Positions 14,867 through 23,840 of a stretch of 27,887 nt of DNA are shown here, piece after piece. The number at the start of each line of letters is the position of its first letter. Positions within the stretch are counted from its first letter, which is position 1. The notes beneath the pieces were generated by a model that was given only the letters and a program-made list of their open reading frames with translations, did no database searches and was not told the origin of the DNA. The translations under genes were made by a program, and so were the position numbers. Source of the stretch: Nitrospirae bacterium CG2_30_53_67 (GTDB lineage Bacteria; CG2-30-53-67); contig MNYV01000023.1 of the NCBI GenBank assembly GCA_001873285.1, positions 1 through 27,887 of the forward strand. The letters run 5' to 3'.

Positions 14867-15957
14867 GTGACACGCGTCCACTTCGAGATATTCAATAGGA
14901 TCCCTGCTCCCGCAAGGGTCATCACCAGGGATGACCCTCCATAGCTGATCAGGGGAAGCGTCAAGCCCTTGGTGGGAAGAAGTCCCACCACAACCCCGAA
15001 ATTGACCAGGGCCTGAATCGATATCATCGCGGTCAGACCGAGCGACAGGTACCTGCCGAACGGATCCACAGACCGGATGGAGATCAGCATCCCCCTGTAG
15101 AAGAAAAGCGCAAATGCCGCGACCACCAACAGGGCGCCTATGAATCCGAGCTGCTCGCCGATCACGGCAAAGATGAAATCGGTGTGCGGTTCCGGAAGAA
15201 AAAGGAATTCCTGTTTCCCCTCCCCCAGACCCACCCCGGTCAAACCGCCGCTCCCGATCGCCAAAAATGACTGGATGATCTGGAAACCGGCCCCGGAGGC
15301 ATCCTTCCATGGATCACAGAATGCCATAAACCGCTCCCGCCGGTAATCCTCGCTCATGATCATGACATAAAGCAGGGGAATCGAGACCAGAAAGAGACCC
15401 AAAAGGTACCGGATCCGTGTCCCGGCCATGAACAACATCATCAGGATCACGGCAGCAAGGCTGACCGCCGTTCCGAAGTCGGGCTGAAGCATCATCAGCA
15501 TAAAGAAGATTCCCATGATCACCACATAAGGGACAAAACCATAGGCGAAATCCCGGATCTTGTCCTGTTTCCGCATCAAGGAGTAGGCGATGTAAATCAC
15601 CAGTCCGAACTTGGCCGGCTCCGAAGGCTGAAAAGTCAGCATCCCCGCCGAAAGCCACCTTCGGGCCCCCCCGGCCTCGATTCCGATGCCGGGAATGAGC
15701 ACCAGAATCATCAGGAAGAGACAGAAGATCAAAACGGGGAATACCATCCAACGGAGGTGGACATAGTTGACATTGGCCGTGATGAGCATGCCCGCAATGC
15801 CGATCATAAAGAAGATCAGTTCCTTCTTCAGGAAGTAGAAGGGATCGTGAAAACGAACCATGGCCGTATAGGCGCTGGCCGCATAGACCATGACGATGCC
15901 GACGACCGAAAGAACAATGACATCGGTCAGCAGGATCTTGTCAAAAGACTGTTTCAT
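14863..15957 (-). CDS. ftsW: Lipid II polymerase FtsW (SEDS family)
   Basis: FtsW polymerises glycan strands at the septum together with its partner FtsI. The 364-residue product is a polytopic membrane protein with about ten hydrophobic spans. SEDS landmarks are GARRWLSAGMLTFQPSEPAKFGLVIYIAYSL, LQPDFGTAVSLAAV (with the conserved Asp), QSFLAIGSGGLTGVGLGEGKQEFLFLPEPHTDFIFAVIGEQLGFIGALLVV, and the C-terminal PTKGLTLPLISYGGSSLV. It could in principle be a RodA, but position between murD and murG supports FtsW. It overlaps murG by 4 bases. A 110-base gap with an inverted repeat separates it from murD. Confidence 0.97.
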   Translation of the reverse strand: MKQSFDKILLTDVIVLSVVGIVMVYAASAYTAMVRFHDPFYFLKKELIFFMIGIAGMLITANVNYVHLRWMVFPVLIFCLFLMILVLIPGIGIEAGGARRWLSAGMLTFQPSEPAKFGLVIYIAYSLMRKQDKIRDFAYGFVPYVVIMGIFFMLMMLQPDFGTAVSLAAVILMMLFMAGTRIRYLLGLFLVSIPLLYVMIMSEDYRRERFMAFCDPWKDASGAGFQIIQSFLAIGSGGLTGVGLGEGKQEFLFLPEPHTDFIFAVIGEQLGFIGALLVVAAFALFFYRGMLISIRSVDPFGRYLSLGLTAMISIQALVNFGVVVGLLPTKGLTLPLISYGGSSLVMTLAGAGILLNISKWTRVT

Positions 15958-15992
15958 GATTCTCTTTCATCTCAACCGTATGACCAGAATCC

Positions 15993-16060
15993 AACCACAG
16001 AGAACACAGAGAATTCTTTAAATTCTTTTGGCAGAGTATTTCTCTGTGCACTCTGTGGTT
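15993..16060. repeat. Inverted repeat in the murD-ftsW gap
   Basis: AACCACAGAG at 15993-16002 mirrors CTCTGTGGTT at 16051-16060, and the adjacent ACACAGAGAA mirrors TTCTCTGTG near 16040, so the arms pair over about 20 bases around an AT-rich middle. This CACAGAG-type repeat is a style I recall as a dispersed intergenic element in several environmental bacteria. It would form a hairpin in the mRNA between murD and ftsW. Confidence 0.55.
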
Positions 16061-16067
16061 TCATGTC

Positions 16068-17486
16068 TTATCCTTTTCTTTCAACTTCTGACTCTTTCAA
16101 CCTTCTCACCTCCGCCGCAAACACCCTGCCGCGATCTTCAAAATCCGTAAACATATCGAAACTGGCACACGCCGGGGAAAGAAGCACGTACTCCCCGCGG
16201 AGCGCCCTTTTAAATCCGGTCTGAACCGCCTCTCTCATGGTTGAGGCGCGGCGGATCTCGGTCGTCCCTTTGAGGTCCCGTTCCATATCGTCCGCCGCCT
16301 CGCCGATCAGGATCAAGGTCTGGACGCGCTCGGAGATGAGTTCACGAAGCGGGTGGTATCCGGCCCCCTTTCCCCTGCCGCCGGCAATCAGATGAATGGC
16401 TCCGGTCAGGCTCTGAAGGGAACGGATCACCGCCCCGATGTTGGTCCCCTTGGAATCATTGATAAAGCGGATACCGCGGATCTCATCGACAAACTCCATG
16501 CGGTGCGGCAGGCCCGGGAAGGTCTTGAGCACGGCCCGGACCGCATGGAGATCGCACCCCGATACCAGGGCGGCGGCTGAAGCGGCGGCGGCATTTTCGA
16601 TATTGTGCACGCCCTGGATCTTCATCTCCCCGGTTTCGATGATCAGACCTTCAGACCGGGGAATGGTGGAAATCATCTTCCCTCCCGAACAGTAGACCCC
16701 CCCTTCCACTTTTCGGCTCAAGCTGATGGGGACGATTCCGGAGCGAAGATCCGTGGTCATGACCGTCACCCACGGGTCATCCCTGTTGACCACGGCGATG
16801 TCTTCGGGGGTCTGGTTCATAAAGATCCTGGCCTTGGCCCGGGCATACTCTTCCATCCCCGGGTAGCGGTCCAGATGATCCGGAGTGATGTTGAGGAGAA
16901 TCGCCACATCCGGCCTGAATGTCTCGATTCCTTCCAGTTGATAACTGCTCAGTTCCACGACAAAGGTCGTCTGGTCCGCGGCTCCCTGGGTCAGGGTGGT
17001 GAGAGGCATGCCGATATTCCCTCCGACCCGGACATCACGGCGCGCCTTGGCGAGCATCTCCCCGACCAGAGACGTGGTGGTTGATTTCCCGTTGGTTCCG
17101 GTGATCCCGATATATCTTCCGGCGCCGATCCGGTAGGCCAGTTCCACTTCGCTGATCACGTCCACACCCCTCGACCTCACCTTCATGATCGGAGGAATAC
17201 TCAAAGGGGCGCCTGGACTGACCACCACGAGTGCGGCGCCTTGAAAGGTTTCTTCCGAATGGTTTCCTGTCTCCACCTGGATCCCTTGGGCCAGCTGCCC
17301 TATGGCCTGCTTGAGCATGGATCCTTCCTTGCTGTCGGTCACAAAGACCCGAGCGCCCAGCTCATACAAACGGTTCGCGGCCGCAATCCCGGAACGGGCC
17401 AGCCCGACCACCACCACCTTTTTGCCGCTCATGTTCATCCTGTGCGCTTCACGTACGGATTCAGAACCCTTGAGATCCACGGGCAT
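16068..17486 (-). CDS. murD: UDP-MurNAc-L-alanine--D-glutamate ligase
   Basis: MurD adds D-Glu to UDP-MurNAc-L-Ala with ATP. The 472-residue product has KKVVVVGLARSGIAAANRLYELGARVFVTDS near the N-terminus, YIGITGTNGKSTTTSLVGEML (P-loop), VELSSYQLEGIETFRPDVAILLNITPDHLDRY, NRDDPWV, HRMEFVDEIRGIRFINDSKGTNIGAV, IHLIAGGRGKG and VLLSPACASFDMFTDFEDRG, all typical. The ATG at 17486 is preceded by AAGGGAGAGG and 8 bases after the mraY stop. It gives MPVDLKG, the usual MurD opening, but then about 14 extra residues (SESVREAHRMNMSG) before KKVVVVG. A start at 17438 (MNMSGKK) would remove them but has a poorer ribosome-binding site. Confidence 0.97.
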   Translation of the reverse strand: MPVDLKGSESVREAHRMNMSGKKVVVVGLARSGIAAANRLYELGARVFVTDSKEGSMLKQAIGQLAQGIQVETGNHSEETFQGAALVVVSPGAPLSIPPIMKVRSRGVDVISEVELAYRIGAGRYIGITGTNGKSTTTSLVGEMLAKARRDVRVGGNIGMPLTTLTQGAADQTTFVVELSSYQLEGIETFRPDVAILLNITPDHLDRYPGMEEYARAKARIFMNQTPEDIAVVNRDDPWVTVMTTDLRSGIVPISLSRKVEGGVYCSGGKMISTIPRSEGLIIETGEMKIQGVHNIENAAAASAAALVSGCDLHAVRAVLKTFPGLPHRMEFVDEIRGIRFINDSKGTNIGAVIRSLQSLTGAIHLIAGGRGKGAGYHPLRELISERVQTLILIGEAADDMERDLKGTTEIRRASTMREAVQTGFKRALRGEYVLLSPACASFDMFTDFEDRGRVFAAEVRRLKESEVERKG

Positions 17487-17494
17487 CCTCTCCC

Positions 17495-18577
17495 TTAACG
17501 AAGTTTCAACGTCCCCAGGGCCATCAAAGCCAGTATGATCGAAATGATCCAGAACCGGACAATGATCTTGGGCTCGGCCCATCCCTTCAATTCATAGTGA
17601 TGATGGATCGGCGCCATCCGGAAAAGACGTTTCCCGAAAAGCTTGAAGCTCGCCACCTGGAGGATCACCGACATGGCCTCGATCACAAAGATCCCTCCAA
17701 TCAGAACCAGAAGGATCTCATGCTTGCTGATCACGGCCACCGTGCCCAGAGCCCCTCCCAGAGCCAGGGATCCGATGTCCCCCATGAAGACCGATGCCGG
17801 ATAGGTATTGAACCAGAGAAATCCAAGGCTGGCGCCCACCATGCCGAAACAGACCAGGGTCAGCTCCCCGACCCCCTTGACATAAGGGATCTGGAGATAG
17901 CCAGCAAACTTCACGTTCCCTGTGGCATAGACAATGACCGCATAGACCATAGAGGAGATCATGACCGGGCCGATGGCCAGTCCGTCCAGGCCGTCCGTGA
18001 GGTTCACGGCATTGGATGTGCCGACGATCACCAGCATGGCAAAGGGGAGGTAGAACCACCCGAGATCCGGCATGGCCTTCTTGAAGAACGGAAGGGGGAG
18101 ACTGGTGGTAATGGAGTCTTCGGGATACAGAATAAGAACCAGACCGATGACCAAGGCCAGAAGGACCTGGAAGAAAAACTTCTGTTTCGGGCGCAATCCT
18201 TCGGAACGGTTCCGGATCAATTTCAGATAATCGTCCAGAAAACCGATCAGTCCGAAACCGAGGGTCGCAAGCAGGACCAGCCAGACATACCGGTTGGTGA
18301 GATCCGCCCAGAGAATGATGGAGACAAAAAGGGAGAGAAGAATCAGGACCCCTCCCATGGTCGGTGTCCCGGCCTTTTTCTGGTGATTCTGGGGACCGAG
18401 CTTCCGGATCCGCTGCCCGACATGATACTGCGTCAGCCACCGAATCAAATACGGACCGACCACCAGGCTGATCAAAAGGGAGGTCAGCGCGGCCACCACG
18501 GTCCGGAACGTGATGTAGCGGAAGACGTTGAAGAACTTATAGGTCTCATGCAAAGGATATAGGAGATGATAGAGCAT
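17495..18577 (-). CDS. mraY: Phospho-MurNAc-pentapeptide transferase MraY
   Basis: MraY transfers phospho-MurNAc-pentapeptide to undecaprenyl phosphate, making lipid I. The 360-residue membrane protein has about ten spans. Family landmarks are [32 protein letters not shown] (catalytic Asp pair), [40 protein letters not shown] and the triple-His motif [24 protein letters not shown] near the C-terminus. Length equals that of E. coli MraY. The start is ATG 18577. It follows murF across a 169-base gap carrying a dispersed repeat, and is followed by murD after 8 bases. Confidence 0.98.
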   Translation of the reverse strand: MLYHLLYPLHETYKFFNVFRYITFRTVVAALTSLLISLVVGPYLIRWLTQYHVGQRIRKLGPQNHQKKAGTPTMGGVLILLSLFVSIILWADLTNRYVWLVLLATLGFGLIGFLDDYLKLIRNRSEGLRPKQKFFFQVLLALVIGLVLILYPEDSITTSLPLPFFKKAMPDLGWFYLPFAMLVIVGTSNAVNLTDGLDGLAIGPVMISSMVYAVIVYATGNVKFAGYLQIPYVKGVGELTLVCFGMVGASLGFLWFNTYPASVFMGDIGSLALGGALGTVAVISKHEILLVLIGGIFVIEAMSVILQVASFKLFGKRLFRMAPIHHHYELKGWAEPKIIVRFWIISIILALMALGTLKLR

Positions 18578-18625
18578 TTTTTCTTACCTGCCGGACTCAA
18601 GTGTATCTAAATTTTTTTTTCAATT

Positions 18626-18752
18626 AGAGAAAAACACTGGAACCCTTGAACCCTATGACCCTCGGCCCCTTATGTTTTTAGCGCTTCACTTGACCCCTGG
18701 AACCCTTGACCCCTGATATTTTCACCCACTCTTTTGGAGATGATCTTTAATT
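18626..18752. repeat. Dispersed 125-bp repeat, copy 1 (after murF)
   Basis: The segment starting AGAGAAAAACACTGGAACCC and ending near CTTTTGGAGATGATC is almost identical to 25483-25611. It contains phased words CTTGACCCC, CTTGAACCC and CTGGAACCC. The end of copy 1 reaches the murF stop codon (18747-18749). Differences between copies are a few substitutions and small indels. Confidence 0.85.
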
Positions 18753-20186
18753 TCTCTTGCCCCGCGTCTCTTTTTGAGAGATTGCCCCGGCGTTCTTCAG
18801 TTCCTCGGCAATCCGTTCCAGCCCCATTTTTCTTGAAGCCTTGAGCAGAATGCGGTCGTTCCCTTTTAGGATTTTCCCGAGTTTCAGCGCGGCATCCTCC
18901 CGGCTCGCGCACCTGATGATCCCTTTTGGGTTCATCCCATGGTCTTCCGCCTCCTCTGCAATCCACGCCGAGTGTTCGCCTACGGTGACCAGGATATCCA
19001 GGGAGCTTTCTGCAACCAGACGTCCGATGGACCGGTGCGCCTCCTCACTATATCCCCCAAGCTCCAGCATATCTCCGAGCACGGCGATATTCCTCCTGTG
19101 AGGTCCCAGACCCTTTAGAGTCCGAATCGCCGCCTTCATGGATTCCGGGTTCGCGTTATAGGCGTCATTGATCACCACGGCGCCGTTTAAGAGACGGAAG
19201 GTCTCCCACCTCTGGGCCAGGGGCCGGTAGGAAGAAAGTCCCCGGGCAATGATGGAGAGGGGCCTTCCCAGGACGACGGCGGCCGCGGCCGCGGCCATCG
19301 CGTTTGAGACCTGATGCAGGCCCGGAATATTCAGACGGACCTCGCTCTCCTCCCCGCCGTGTTTCAGTCTGAAGCGGGTCCCATCCTCGCCGGTATGAAT
19401 CTCTTTTGCGGTGACATCCGCGCCTTTTTCCAGACCGAAGGTCATGACTTTGCCTCTGACCCGGCCCCGCATGGCATAGACCCTCGGGTCATCCCGGTTC
19501 AAAACAGCCCACCCATCCTCGGCCATCTCTTCGAGGATCTCCCCCTTGGCCATGGCGACCTCCTCTACGGTCCGGAGGGCCATCAGGTGAGCGGCCGAGA
19601 CATTGGTGATGACCACCACGCCCGGACGGGCGATCTCCCTCAGCCTGCGGATCTCCCCTGTCCCGCTCATGCCGAATTCCAGGACAGCCTCCTCGGTCTC
19701 CCCGCCGATCCCGAAGAGGCTGAGGGGGACTCCGATATGATTGTTCAGGTTTCCCTGTGAACGGAAGACGTGATGCCCGATACTCAGAATGCTGTAGATC
19801 ATCTCCTTGGTGGAGGTCTTCCCATTGGTTCCGGTCACCGCCACAATGGGAATCCTGTACTGCATGCGGTGCGCATGGGCCAGGTCCTGGAGCGCCCTGA
19901 TGGTGTCCGGAACGGAGATCAGATTCTGCTCCGCTCCCGGCTCTTGAAAAAGGCTTTCACGGAAAGGCGCCCATCCTTCCCGGACCATCACGCCCAGCGC
20001 CCCTTTCTTCAGAACCTCTTCGCAGAAATCATGCCCGTCAAAACGGTCGCCGAGGACGGCCACAAAAAGCTCCCCTTTGCGGATGCTTCTTGAATCAATG
20101 GAGATCCCGGAGAAGTGAAGGTCTTCCCTTCCTCTCAGCCGTTTCCCGCCCGTAGCCTTTAAGACGTCCGTTGTCATAAACAGCAT
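18747..20186 (-). CDS. murF: UDP-MurNAc-tripeptide--D-alanyl-D-alanine ligase
   Basis: MurF adds the D-Ala-D-Ala dipeptide made by Ddl, completing the pentapeptide precursor. The 479-residue product shows FSGISIDSRSIRKGELFVAVLGDRFDGHDF (UDP-binding domain), the P-loop VAVTGTNGKTSTKEM at 116-128, NLNNHIGVPLSLFGI, EFGMSGTGEIRRL, NVSAAHL, NRDDPRV, NAMAAAAAAVVLG, and VINDAYNANPESMKAAIRTL with GDMLELG, all MurF features. The ATG at 20186 is only weakly supported by GGGG; a second ATG three codons in is possible. It begins 17 bases after murE ends. Confidence 0.97.
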   Translation of the reverse strand: MLFMTTDVLKATGGKRLRGREDLHFSGISIDSRSIRKGELFVAVLGDRFDGHDFCEEVLKKGALGVMVREGWAPFRESLFQEPGAEQNLISVPDTIRALQDLAHAHRMQYRIPIVAVTGTNGKTSTKEMIYSILSIGHHVFRSQGNLNNHIGVPLSLFGIGGETEEAVLEFGMSGTGEIRRLREIARPGVVVITNVSAAHLMALRTVEEVAMAKGEILEEMAEDGWAVLNRDDPRVYAMRGRVRGKVMTFGLEKGADVTAKEIHTGEDGTRFRLKHGGEESEVRLNIPGLHQVSNAMAAAAAAVVLGRPLSIIARGLSSYRPLAQRWETFRLLNGAVVINDAYNANPESMKAAIRTLKGLGPHRRNIAVLGDMLELGGYSEEAHRSIGRLVAESSLDILVTVGEHSAWIAEEAEDHGMNPKGIIRCASREDAALKLGKILKGNDRILLKASRKMGLERIAEELKNAGAISQKETRGKRN

Positions 20187-20203
20187 AGACCCCGTATACC
20201 CCG

Positions 20204-21673
20204 TTACACCTTCTCTTTTGAAACCCGTTGCCTGATGGCTTTCCTCACCTCTTCACGGTCATCAAAGTGGAACCGATGATCCCCGATGATCTGGTAATCC
20301 TCATGCCCCTTCCCGGCCACCACCACCAGGTCTCCTGTTCCCGCCTCCTCGATCCCTTGCCGGATCGCGAGACCTCGATCCTCGATGACCGAGACGTCCG
20401 AACGCATGATGCCGGCAAGGATATCCCGGATGATCATTGCCGGATCTTCGCCGCGCGGGTTGTCCGAGGTGACGATCACCCTGTCGGAGAGCTCAGCCGC
20501 CGCCCTTCCCATCATGGGCCTTTTGCCACGGTCCCTCTCCCCGCCGCATCCGAAGATGGTGATCAGCCTCCCGTTGCAGAGCGTTCTCGCATTCTCAAGG
20601 AGGCGCTTCAGGGCGTCGTCCGTATGGGCGTAATCAACCACCGCCATGAATCCTGGGCCTTGAATCTTTTCAAACCTCCCCGGAACACCGGAGACCCTTG
20701 CCATCCCTTGAAGGATGACCGGATCCGGAATGCCAAGAGACACCCCCGCAGCCACGGCGCTGAGGATGTTGTAGATGTTATAGGCGCCGATCAGAGGGGA
20801 GTTGACCGCCAGTTCCCCTCGAGGGGTCCGGATACGAAAACAAAGACCATGGATCGTGCATTTCGGATCCATGGCCCGGAAATCCGCATCCTGATGCATC
20901 CCGAAGGACCAGACCGGTCCGGAACACTCCCTGATCAATCGTCTCCCCCACGGGTCGTCCATATTGATCACGGAAGCCCCGCCGGGTTTTGCATACGCTT
21001 CATGGAAGAGTCTTTGCTTGGCCTCATAATACGATTCCATGGTCCCATGAAAATCCAAGTGGTCCCTGGTCAGGTTGGTCAAGACCCTAATATTGTAACG
21101 GCACCCGAGAACCCTCCCGAGCGCCAGGGCATGGGATGAGACCTCCATGACGCAGGCCTCCAGCCCTTTCCCGATCATCCGGCTCAGGAGAGACTGCACG
21201 CGGAGCGCATTGGGTGTGGTGTTCGGCGCGGGCAGGATCTCATCCCCGATCTCATATCGGAGGGTTCCGATCAATCCCGGTTTCATCCCGGCTTCCCTGA
21301 GGATCCCCTGAATCAGCAGGGAGACGGTGGTCTTTCCGTTGGTGCCGGTGATCCCGACCAGGGTCATTTTCTCCGACGGATAACCATAGAAATGCGCGGA
21401 AACCCTGGCCAGCGCATCCATGGAATCGGGGACCGTGATCCCTACGGCCCGCCTGAGATTCAGTTTCTTCTCCGAGATGACTGCCACCGATCCCCTCTCT
21501 TCAGCCTTGGGCACGTGGCGCAGACCGTCCGTGTGCGCCCCTTTGACGGCAATAAACAGGAACCCGGGCTCCGTCTCCCTGGAATCATCCGTGATGCCGT
21601 TCACCTCTATGTTCTCCGTCCCTCCCGTGACTTCGGCGCCGGGAAGGACCTCCAGAAGCTCGTTCAACTGCAT
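20204..21673 (-). CDS. murE: UDP-MurNAc-dipeptide--meso-diaminopimelate ligase
   Basis: MurE adds the third residue of the stem peptide. The 489-residue product has VNGITDDSRETEPGFLFIAVKG (UDP domain), the P-loop ITGTNGKTTVSLL (108-120), EVSSHALALGRVLGC, NLTRDHLDFHGTMESYYEAKQRLF (with Lys219 as the expected carbamylated lysine), IFGCGGERDRGKRPMMG, and VTSDNPRGEDP. The DNPR motif at 404-407 is diagnostic for meso-diaminopimelate rather than lysine, so the wall is DAP-type. ATG at 21673 is preceded by GGGAGCG and lies inside the end of ftsI (10-base overlap), which suggests coupling. Confidence 0.98.
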   Translation of the reverse strand: MQLNELLEVLPGAEVTGGTENIEVNGITDDSRETEPGFLFIAVKGAHTDGLRHVPKAEERGSVAVISEKKLNLRRAVGITVPDSMDALARVSAHFYGYPSEKMTLVGITGTNGKTTVSLLIQGILREAGMKPGLIGTLRYEIGDEILPAPNTTPNALRVQSLLSRMIGKGLEACVMEVSSHALALGRVLGCRYNIRVLTNLTRDHLDFHGTMESYYEAKQRLFHEAYAKPGGASVINMDDPWGRRLIRECSGPVWSFGMHQDADFRAMDPKCTIHGLCFRIRTPRGELAVNSPLIGAYNIYNILSAVAAGVSLGIPDPVILQGMARVSGVPGRFEKIQGPGFMAVVDYAHTDDALKRLLENARTLCNGRLITIFGCGGERDRGKRPMMGRAAAELSDRVIVTSDNPRGEDPAMIIRDILAGIMRSDVSVIEDRGLAIRQGIEEAGTGDLVVVAGKGHEDYQIIGDHRFHFDDREEVRKAIRQRVSKEKV

Positions 21674-23442
21674 GATGCGCTCCCGCTGATCTTCCGTATG
21701 GAAACCGGCGCATCATCGGCAGTAGAGATAATCGTCTCCGGCGACTTTTCAGGAGGCACCCTTAAATACCTGAGCGTCCTTTCCGCAATCCTCCTAAAGA
21801 CCGGCGCAGACACCACCCCCCCGTAATATGAAGAACCTTGGGGCTCATTCAACACCACAATCAGGGCGATTTCAGGATTCTTCGACGGAACCACACCCAC
21901 AAAAGAAGCCACATACTTATCCTTGGAATATCGCCTGATATTAAAATCGAATTTCTGAGACGTCCCGGTCTTGCCGGCAACCCGGTAGCCGGGAATGTCG
22001 GCAAGGGGGGCTGTCCCCTCTTTGCTGACGACCAATTCCATGGAAGAGATCATAAACTCAGCGGTCTTATCGGAGATCACTTTCGTGACCGCCCTCGGCT
22101 TATTCTCGAGGATCACCTTCCCCTCCGGGTTGATGACGTGCGAAACCACATAGGGCTGCATCCGGACCCCCTTGTTGGCGATCGCACACACAGCCGTCAG
22201 GAACTGGAGGGCCGTGACCGATACCTCCTGGCCCATGGATATGGAGGCCATGGAAAGTCCGGACCATTTGGAGACGGGCCGGAGCATACCTGGTGATTCG
22301 CCGGGAAGATCCACCTTGGTCTTCTCCCCGAGACCGAAATTTTTCATGGAGCGATAGAAATCCTTGTCCTTTAATTTTTCGCCGATCTTGATGGCCCCGA
22401 TATTGCTGCTGAGCTGCAGGATCTGGCTCACCGAAAGCCAGCCGTGCTCATGCGTGTCGTGATAGACCGTGGTGCGGAAATGATAGGCCCCGTTTTCACA
22501 GAAAAAAACATCCTGGGGTCTTACCGCTCCTTGGTCAATGGCGGTGGAGAGGGTGATCAATTTAAAGATCGACCCCGGCTCGAAGCTCTCAATGATCCCC
22601 CGGTTCTTCCGGTCCTGCGGCCGTGAATCCTGGAACTCGTTAAGATTAATCACAGGATAGCCTGCCATGGCGAGGATCTCTCCTGTAGAGGGGCGCATCA
22701 TCACCGCCATGCCCGACAGGGCCTGGTTTTCCACCACCGCTTTCTTCAGTTCCTCCTCGGTCATGTATTGGATCACCTTGTCGATGGTCAGAACCAGGTG
22801 GTTGGCGCCGGAAGGCTCCACGTAACCCTTGGCCTCGGTCATGATCTTCCGGCGCCTGGCATCCACGCTGGCAATAAACCATCCGGGCTGTCCCTTGATG
22901 TCGTTGTCGTACTGAAACTCGATCCCCTCCAGGCCCTGGTTGTCCAGACCGACAAAACCGAGGGGCCCGGAAGCCAGGGTCCGATTCGGATAAAAACGCC
23001 TGCTCTCATAAAGAAACGACACGCCATCCAGGTCGGCTTGATCCAGCTTTTGGATGACTTCAGGATTGAGTTTTCTGGCGATCCATACAAACTGTTTTTT
23101 CTTCAGGAGTTCCCTCAGAATCTTCCTGCGGTCCTCGCCCGTCATCTTCGCCAGGATGCCGGCCGCGGTCATTTTATCTTTAACCCTCGGAGGAACGGCG
23201 TAGACGGAGACCGTATCCACACTGATGGCCAGCTCGCGCATTTTGGCATCGTAAATCGTGCCTCGTTTGGGAACGATCTGCACCGTGCACTTGTGCTGCT
23301 TCTGCGCCATATCCTTGAGCATGGCATGATCCCTGATCTGAAGGGTATAGAGCCTGTAGGACACGGAGGCATACCCAAAAGCAAAAACAGCCATGATGAT
23401 CATGGCCTTGAATCGGTATCGTTTCCCGAAAAAATTCTTCAT
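21664..23442 (-). CDS. ftsI: Septal transpeptidase FtsI (class B PBP)
   Basis: FtsI cross-links the septal peptidoglycan made by FtsW. The 592-residue product has a short basic N-terminus and one membrane anchor (about 13-33), a dimerisation domain opening with VPKRGTIYDAKMRELAISV, and the transpeptidase domain with the catalytic motifs SIFK (Ser291), SSN (345-347) and KTGT (491-494). FEPGSIFKL and AGKTGTSQK are canonical. No PASTA domain follows; the protein ends about 30 residues after the last transpeptidase block, whereas some Desulfobacterota homologues carry PASTA repeats, as I recall. ATG 23442 has AGAGGAG upstream. It is 38 bases after ftsL and overlaps murE by 10. Confidence 0.97.
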   Translation of the reverse strand: MKNFFGKRYRFKAMIIMAVFAFGYASVSYRLYTLQIRDHAMLKDMAQKQHKCTVQIVPKRGTIYDAKMRELAISVDTVSVYAVPPRVKDKMTAAGILAKMTGEDRRKILRELLKKKQFVWIARKLNPEVIQKLDQADLDGVSFLYESRRFYPNRTLASGPLGFVGLDNQGLEGIEFQYDNDIKGQPGWFIASVDARRRKIMTEAKGYVEPSGANHLVLTIDKVIQYMTEEELKKAVVENQALSGMAVMMRPSTGEILAMAGYPVINLNEFQDSRPQDRKNRGIIESFEPGSIFKLITLSTAIDQGAVRPQDVFFCENGAYHFRTTVYHDTHEHGWLSVSQILQLSSNIGAIKIGEKLKDKDFYRSMKNFGLGEKTKVDLPGESPGMLRPVSKWSGLSMASISMGQEVSVTALQFLTAVCAIANKGVRMQPYVVSHVINPEGKVILENKPRAVTKVISDKTAEFMISSMELVVSKEGTAPLADIPGYRVAGKTGTSQKFDFNIRRYSKDKYVASFVGVVPSKNPEIALIVVLNEPQGSSYYGGVVSAPVFRRIAERTLRYLRVPPEKSPETIISTADDAPVSIRKISGSASCS

Positions 23443-23480
23443 ACACTCCTCTAAACCGCGGCCGAATCCGGTAACGGGGT

Positions 23481-23840
23481 TTACTTTTTCGCCCTGGCCC
23501 TGATTTCCTTCACATAAAAGATCTGATTCGCTGACGGGACCTGCAGCCCCAATTCCTTGCGGGCCCGTTCCTCGACCTTGTCCAGGGAGACCGAGGTATT
23601 ATATTCCAAAAGGAGCTTCCGTTTCTCCTGGAGAAGCTTTTCCTGGTCCTGTTTCAGCACTTGAATATCATATCCGATTCGGACATACTGCACCCTCTCC
23701 CAGACTGCAAAAATCCCGACGAATAGACAGAACAGAACCGCAAACAGATAGGACCAGTGCATCTGCAGCCGGTCGGTCTTCTTCTTGGAAAAGATGTCTA
23801 TCTTTTGAGACCCGAGCAAAATCCCTGAACTGCTTTTCAT
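23481..23840 (-). CDS. ftsL: Cell division protein FtsL
   Basis: A 119-residue bitopic protein with one membrane span (about 28-46, HWSYLFAVLFCLFVGIFAVW) and a periplasmic leucine-rich coiled coil (about 50-80, IQVLKQDQEKLLQEKRKLL), followed by LDKVEERARKELGLQVP and then QIFYVKE, which is the usual FtsL end. FtsL pairs with FtsB and FtsQ to activate FtsWI. Primary sequence is poorly conserved, so the call rests on topology and on position between rsmH and ftsI. The ATG at 23840 overlaps the rsmH stop as ATGA; an upstream in-frame start at 23891 would lie inside rsmH and is unlikely. Confidence 0.88.
   Translation of the reverse strand: MKSSSGILLGSQKIDIFSKKKTDRLQMHWSYLFAVLFCLFVGIFAVWERVQYVRIGYDIQVLKQDQEKLLQEKRKLLLEYNTSVSLDKVEERARKELGLQVPSANQIFYVKEIRARAKK

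Noticed and set aside
14867-15310. N-terminal extension of murG by about 147 codons
   Set aside because: It is a different frame over ftsW with no family similarity; the ATG at 14866 overlapping the ftsW stop gives the standard MurG start.
17597-18562. Long plus-strand open frame opposite mraY (321 codons)
   Set aside because: Composition is dominated by His, Asp and Gln and lacks any domain; it is the antisense image of a real gene.
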